DNA from: Acidimicrobiaceae bacterium
GTDB lineage: Bacteria; Actinomycetota; Acidimicrobiia; Acidimicrobiales; RAAP-2
Length of the DNA: 64,000 nt
Assembly (NCBI GenBank): GCA_003164095.1
Contig: PLRX01000089.1
Span: 24,188 to 88,187, forward strand
Direction of reading: 5' to 3'
A program made the position numbers and the translations under genes. Shown one piece after another: positions 59,849 to 64,000 of the stretch (position 1 is its first letter; each line of letters begins with the position of its first letter). A model generated the notes under the pieces. It was not told where the DNA came from. It made no database searches and saw only the letters and a program-made list of their open reading frames with translations.

Positions 59849-60604
59849 TCAGCCCTCGGGACTGAGCATTGCGGCGATGGCCCCACCGGTCGTGGGGTTG
59901 TTGAGGTAGGGCTCGGGGTCGTGGACCCGGTGGCCATTGTCGACCAGACGTTCCACCAGCGGACCGTCGAAGGCGTCGGGCAGTGGACGCAGGCACGCCG
60001 GGTCGTCGGCGTTCCGGATGTTGACCCAGTGCGTCGTGCCGCCCGGATACCGACCGCGCCCCGCAGTGGGCCGCGGTTCGAGGAGCTCGAGGATCCGCTC
60101 GCCACCCAGGGGTGATCCCATGGTGACGAAGCCGGCCACCTTCCATTCCGGATGGCGGGCGAGGGTCTCGTAGGCGACGACCGTCCCGAGCGAGTGGGCG
60201 ATCACCACCTCGGTGTCGGGGCCGATGACGGCCTCCAGACGCGAGCAGGCCTCACGGCGGATGTCCGAGTTCTCGAAATAGGCGGCAGCCTGGGCCAGGA
60301 GCCGGTCGAGGTGCTGGTCGGCGAGCATCTTGACCAGCTCGTCGAGGTCGACGTCGTGATCGCCGGCCGGGAGGACCCCCGTTGCCTTCGCGAGGAGTTC
60401 CTTGAGATCGAACTCCGGGTCGTAGCCGCGCTCGGGATCCTTGCGGAAGAGGTCGCCGTAGAAGGCCACCGCCACCTCGGACTCCGCCACCTCCGCACCG
60501 TGCCAGGCCAGTCCGTCGGACAGGGCCGGAAACCACCGGGCCCTGATCGACGCCGGCCCCCACAGCGAATTGCCGGCCCCGTGCACCATCACGATCCTCG
60601 CCAT
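59849..60604 (-). CDS. Alpha/beta hydrolase
   Basis: A 251-residue hydrolase. 'IVMVHGAGNSLWGPASIRAR' is the oxyanion-hole region and 'VVIAHSLGTVVAYETLARH' the nucleophile elbow (GxSxG with Ala for the first Gly). Probable catalytic His near 'NGHRVHDPEPYL'. No signal peptide. Esterase or lipase-like; substrate unknown. Confidence 0.88.
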   Translation of the reverse strand: MARIVMVHGAGNSLWGPASIRARWFPALSDGLAWHGAEVAESEVAVAFYGDLFRKDPERGYDPEFDLKELLAKATGVLPAGDHDVDLDELVKMLADQHLDRLLAQAAAYFENSDIRREACSRLEAVIGPDTEVVIAHSLGTVVAYETLARHPEWKVAGFVTMGSPLGGERILELLEPRPTAGRGRYPGGTTHWVNIRNADDPACLRPLPDAFDGPLVERLVDNGHRVHDPEPYLNNPTTGGAIAAMLSPEG

Positions 60605-60658
60605 GGCCGACAGTGTGGCACCACCGGACCTGTGTCGGCGGACCTGGTCGACCGCGGG

Positions 60659-61912
60659 TCAGCCGGCGACCGGACGGAAGCGCACGGGGGCGTGGCGGAA
60701 GCCGGCGTGCTTGTTCGAGCGCGTCCGTTCGACGACCCCTGCGGGCTCGATGGACTCGACCCGGTCGAGGAGGCCGTCGAACACGAGGGTGAGCTCGAGT
60801 CGGGCAAGGTTCGCCCCGAGGCAGAAGTGGTTGCCCGCCCCGAAGGCGAGGTGCGGGTTGGGGCTCCGACGGATGTCGAAGGTGAGCGGATCGGCGAACG
60901 CCCGCTCGTCGAAGTTGGCTGCCTGCCACCAGAGCACGACTTTGTCACCCGGCCGGATCAGTCGCCCGTGCCGCTCGGCCCCCCCTGTGGCCGTCCGGCG
61001 GTTGTAGACCGTCGACGATGCCCAGCGCAGCATCTCCTCGACCGCGGCCGGAAGGAGTGTCCGGTCGGCCCGCAGGGTTTCCCACAGCTCGGGTCGGTCC
61101 AACATGGCGAGGAGTCCCGCGGTGATCGAGTTACGGGTCGTCTCACTGCCCGCCGCAACGAGCAGGTGGAAGAACATCTGCTGCTCGAGATCGCTCAGGG
61201 GTCCACCCGGCCCGGCATCGTCCGGCAGTTCGGCCGTGGTGATGACGGAGAGCATGTCGTCGGCCGGGAACGCGCGCTTCTCCTCGAGCAGGCGGGCGCA
61301 GTAGGCGGACATGGCCGCACCCGCCTCCAGTGACCTCCGTGACGTCTCCCCTGGATTGTGGTCGTCGTAGTCGAGCGTGGCGTCGGCCCAGTCGAGGAGG
61401 AAGTGGCGGTCCTCCTGCGGGACGCCCAGGAGCGAGGCGATGGCCTGGAGCGGCAGCTCGGCTGCCACCTCCACCAGGAAGTCGCACGTCTCACGCTCGA
61501 GCGCCTCGTCGAGCAGGGTGGCGCACCGGTCCGCCAGCCCGGCCCGGATCTGTCGGAGTCGCCCCGGGCTGACCGACGGCGTGACGAGTCGACGGACGTG
61601 GCGATGGCGGGGATCGTCCTGCATGTTGAAGAGGACGCCGGCAGCTATGCCCGTCGGCAGGTCTTCGATCAAGGTGCCACCACCGCCACGGTCACCACCG
61701 CTGACCGAGGAGAACAGGTCCGGCTGCCGGACGGCCCAGTTCACGTCCTCGTGCCGCGTCAGGCACCAGAAGCCCTCGTCGCCGGGGGTGTTCGACGTCG
61801 GTTCGTGCCAGTACACGGGCGCCTCATCGCGCAGGTACTCGTACACGGAATGGGGGGGACCGTCGGCGAAGAGGTCCGGATCGGTCAGGTCGATGCGCAC
61901 CTCGTTCGCCAT
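60659..61912 (-). CDS. Cytochrome P450
   Basis: A 417-residue P450. The heme-ligand motif is 'FGAGNHFCLGANLAR' with Cys ~364, I-helix 'LLVAAGSETTRNS' and ExxR in 'EEMLRWAS'. It resembles the steroid-/alkane-type actinobacterial P450s (CYP125/142-like). ATG 61912 with GGAGGGAG upstream is preferred to 61951. The palindrome at 61944-61959 lies just upstream. Confidence 0.94.
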   Translation of the reverse strand: MANEVRIDLTDPDLFADGPPHSVYEYLRDEAPVYWHEPTSNTPGDEGFWCLTRHEDVNWAVRQPDLFSSVSGGDRGGGGTLIEDLPTGIAAGVLFNMQDDPRHRHVRRLVTPSVSPGRLRQIRAGLADRCATLLDEALERETCDFLVEVAAELPLQAIASLLGVPQEDRHFLLDWADATLDYDDHNPGETSRRSLEAGAAMSAYCARLLEEKRAFPADDMLSVITTAELPDDAGPGGPLSDLEQQMFFHLLVAAGSETTRNSITAGLLAMLDRPELWETLRADRTLLPAAVEEMLRWASSTVYNRRTATGGAERHGRLIRPGDKVVLWWQAANFDERAFADPLTFDIRRSPNPHLAFGAGNHFCLGANLARLELTLVFDGLLDRVESIEPAGVVERTRSNKHAGFRHAPVRFRPVAG

Positions 61913-61943
61913 GAGCGCTCCCTCCGCCGGCGCCGGGCCGGCG

Positions 61944-61959
61944 GTGATCATTGAATCAC
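61944..61959. promoter_or_regulatory. Inverted repeat GTGAT-N6-ATCAC
   Basis: GTGAT (61944-61948) and ATCAC (61955-61959) flank six bases, 32 bases upstream of the P450 start and on the far side of the divergent MFS gene. It resembles a CRP/FNR- or TetR-type operator. The regulator is not identifiable. Confidence 0.4.
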
Positions 61960-62082
61960 GATGGCCGCGGCGTCCGGCGTGCCCACCCGTCCGACCCCAG
62001 CCGCAGAGTTCGCCCGATTCTCTCCCAATTGACGGACATGCCGCCGGGGAACATGCGTACCAGTCTGCGGAAGGAGAGAGTC

Positions 62083-63232
62083 GTGGCTGTCATTGACGAA
62101 CGAGGAGCGGCGGCGGAGGAGTCGGGGGGCGGCAGCATCCGCACGTTGATTCCGGCCCGGCTCGACCGGATCGGTTGGTCGAACTTCCATACGACGCTCG
62201 TGGTCGCACTCGGCATGACCTGGGTCCTCGACGGCCTGGAGATCACCATCGCGTCGAACGTGACGAGCCTGATCAGCCGCAAGCAGTCGTTGAACCTGTC
62301 GTCGGCAGGTGTCGCATTCGCGGTCGGGACCGTCTACCTCCTCGGCGAGGTGTTCGGCGCGCTCCTCTTCGGTTACCTGTCGGACCGCTGGGGACACCGC
62401 AACCTCTTCATGGTCCACCCTCGGCGTGCACCCGTTCGGAGGCTTCCTGACGGCGCTGACGTTCGGTCACTCGACCTTCTGGGTGTACTGGCTCTTCATG
62501 TCGAGATTCGTGGCCAGGGCAGGCAGAGGTGGTGAGTACGCGGCCGTCAACTCGGCGATCGACGAGCTGATCCCGGCCAAGTACCGGGGCCGGGTGGACA
62601 TCGCAGTCAACGGCACGTACTGGGGTGGGGCGTTCCTGGGGACGGTCCTCACGCTCCTCGTGGTCAACCACCGGCCCGTCTCCTACTCCTGGCGCATCGC
62701 GTTCCTGTTCGGGCCTCGGCACCTGCCCGAGAGCCCGATGTGGCTCGTCATGCACGGTCGCGAAGAAGAGGCCGAGGAGCAGATCGCCCGGATCGAGAAG
62801 GCCGTGGAACGGTCGGGTGGCGTTCTGGGTGAGGTCGACGAGTCGAAGGCCATCGACGTGGAGCCGGCCGGCGACATGGGGTTCCTGGTCCTGGCCAAGA
62901 TGCTGTTCGTCAAGTACCCGAGGCGGGCGATCCTCGGCGCGACCCTGATGATCACCCAGTCGTTCCTGCGCAACGCGATCTTCTTCACCTACGCGTTGGT
63001 GCTCACCAAGATCTACGGCGTCAACTCGAAGGACACCGCCTGGTACTTCATCTTCTTCGCCCTCGGGAACCTCGTCGGGCCGCTCGTGCTCGGGCGCCTG
63101 TTCGGCTCCGTCGGCCGACACCGGATGATCTCCGGGGTGCGCCATCGTGGCTGCCGTCAGTGTCCGGTCGACCCGGACCGTTCGGAGCTGGCGATGAGCA
63201 GGGGCCAGAGCCGCGGGGACAGCCAGTCGTAG
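62083..63232 (+). pseudogene. MFS transporter gene, frameshifted and truncated
   Basis: GTG 62083 (AAGGAGAG upstream) encodes two to three helices of an MFS permease ('LGMTWVLDGLEITIASNVTS', 'FGYLSDRWGHRNLFMV') in one frame. An extra C at 62416 shifts the remainder, from 'TLGVHPFGGFLTALTFGH' to 'LGNLVGPLVLGRLFGSVGRH', into another frame. The helix expected between FLFG and RHLPESP is missing, and the last ~130 residues are replaced by unrelated sequence running into the convergent SGNH gene. Related to sugar/aromatic-acid permeases. Not functional as shown. Confidence 0.8.
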
Positions 63233-64000
63233 AAGGCGTGGGCGACGGGCTCGGACGCGTTGTCTGCGAACGCGTTGCCCGGGGCGTAGACGGGGGTGTG
63301 CACCCCGTCACTGGACCGGACCTGCACGCCGTCCAGGTACTCGCGGAACACGCCGCCGGGCGAGATCACCTGGCCGTAGTCGACGATGCTGACCGTGCGG
63401 GGGAACCCAACGGCCACTTGACGTAGCAGGCGGTCGTAGATCAGGCGACGGGCCCTCAGGTCGGACCGGGACGCCTCGGGCGAGTTGGCCGCGGTCCCCA
63501 TGGCCGGCATGGTCGCGAGGTCGACATGCGCCCCGTGGGCCGTACCGATGTGGACGGCCAACCGCATCTGGTCGAGTTCGTAGCGCTGGAAGGACGGCTG
63601 TTCGATGTCGGTCCATCGCCCGTTGCGCTCCATGTCCTGCACCTCCCACGTGCCGGCCACGAAGAGGACGACATCACCCGGGTGTGTGTCGGCCACACGG
63701 GCGGTATCCAGCGCCGGCCACTGACCTGCTGCGGGAGTTGCCTCGTTGCATGGGGGGAACATCTGGAGTTGCGGGGAGGGAGGGTCGCTCGACACCCAGG
63801 AGCCGACCGCGAAGCCGCACCCGTAGAGGCCCCCGTTCTCGACCGTGGTCCCGGGCGGCGCGGTGGCGGCCAGGGCGTAGCCGAGAGTGAGCGCCGTGCT
63901 GTCACCGAGCACCGCGACCACCGGCGGGTCGGTGGCGGGCCCGCTGATCCGATACGGGCGGACGCTCACCGGTGTGGCTGCCGTGGCCGGTGCGATCGTC
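63157..64000 (-). CDS. SGNH-hydrolase-domain protein (probably the C-terminus of an acyltransferase), partial
   Basis: The frame is open from the stop at 63157 to the window edge with no stop (≥281 residues). 'VVAVLGDSTALTLGYALAAT' is SGNH block I (Ser in GDS) and 'DGVHTPVYAPGNAF' is block V with the catalytic Asp and His. Such domains are typically fused to an Acyltransferase_3 membrane domain upstream, which would be outside the window. Likely role: O-acetylation of an extracytoplasmic glycan. Its 3' end is overlapped by the broken MFS gene. Confidence 0.85.
   Translation of the reverse strand, partial: TIAPATAATPVSVRPYRISGPATDPPVVAVLGDSTALTLGYALAATAPPGTTVENGGLYGCGFAVGSWVSSDPPSPQLQMFPPCNEATPAAGQWPALDTARVADTHPGDVVLFVAGTWEVQDMERNGRWTDIEQPSFQRYELDQMRLAVHIGTAHGAHVDLATMPAMGTAANSPEASRSDLRARRLIYDRLLRQVAVGFPRTVSIVDYGQVISPGGVFREYLDGVQVRSSDGVHTPVYAPGNAFADNASEPVAHAFYDWLSPRLWPLLIASSERSGSTGH

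Overview
High-GC actinobacterial chromosome, most likely a member of class Acidimicrobiia. The main clue is the secreted protein at 43122-44897, which has the 42-residue 'GYWxVASDGGIFAFGDAxFYGSMGG' repeat that I associate with Acidimicrobiia. An F420-type LLM oxidoreductase, two soluble P450s, mycothiol-type DinB proteins and many leaderless genes fit. About ten genes begin 5-7 bases after a TAnnnT -10 box with no ribosome binding site. I saw no rRNA, tRNA, CRISPR array, phage or insertion sequence. The assignment is inference from gene content.

Layout. 1-8283: a GntR regulator divergent from a choline-kinase-like phosphotransferase and a dimethylglycine-dehydrogenase-like flavoenzyme, then an amino-acid ABC transporter. 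8284-10303: a compact three-gene cytochrome b operon without Rieske or cytochrome c genes, behind DosR-like and CRP-like motifs. 10383-20417: a UvrD-type helicase with HRDC, an LLM oxidoreductase, a histone-H1-like protein, a P450, a frameshifted SCO6745-family gene, a metallophosphoesterase and a TetR-controlled MFS exporter. 20544-29747: a c-di-GMP GGDEF-EAL protein, a DUF4118 protein, zwf, a frameshifted RCK-K+ channel-RCK gene and a secreted TIG-domain protein.

29815-34288 is the most interesting block. A CsoR-family regulator lacks the copper-binding His and so looks like a CstR persulfide sensor. It sits with a CoA-disulfide-reductase/rhodanese fusion, a sulfide:quinone oxidoreductase, a TusE/DsrC-like protein, a DsrE-like protein and an unlisted 51-residue Cys-rich protein. 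All are linked by three near-identical TACCC-N4-GGGTA operators. A second sulfur operon lies at 54226-56013: a strong promoter, a 10-codon leader ORF, a cysteine-dioxygenase-like cupin, a rhodanese and a PIG-L deacetylase, all translationally overlapping.

34292-39795: small-molecule catabolism genes (carboxymuconolactone decarboxylase-like, VOC, phosphotransferase, Gfo/Idh/MocA, SDR, DinB-type). 39805-53516: two more GGDEF proteins, the repeat protein, an Anbu-type proteasome homologue overlapping a glutaminase-STAS gene, a CrtI-like flavoprotein, an aldo/keto reductase, a GH29 fucosidase and an eroded MFS gene. 53517-64000: DUF1275, the sulfur operon, a PAS protein, an acyl-CoA dehydrogenase, a hydrolase, a second P450, a broken MFS gene and a partial SGNH protein that runs off the window.

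Five loci are broken: 15970-16730, 26545-28325, 42912-42980, 52648-53470 and 62083-63232. They carry single-base shifts or missing internal segments. Genuine gene decay and assembly error cannot be told apart from the sequence alone.
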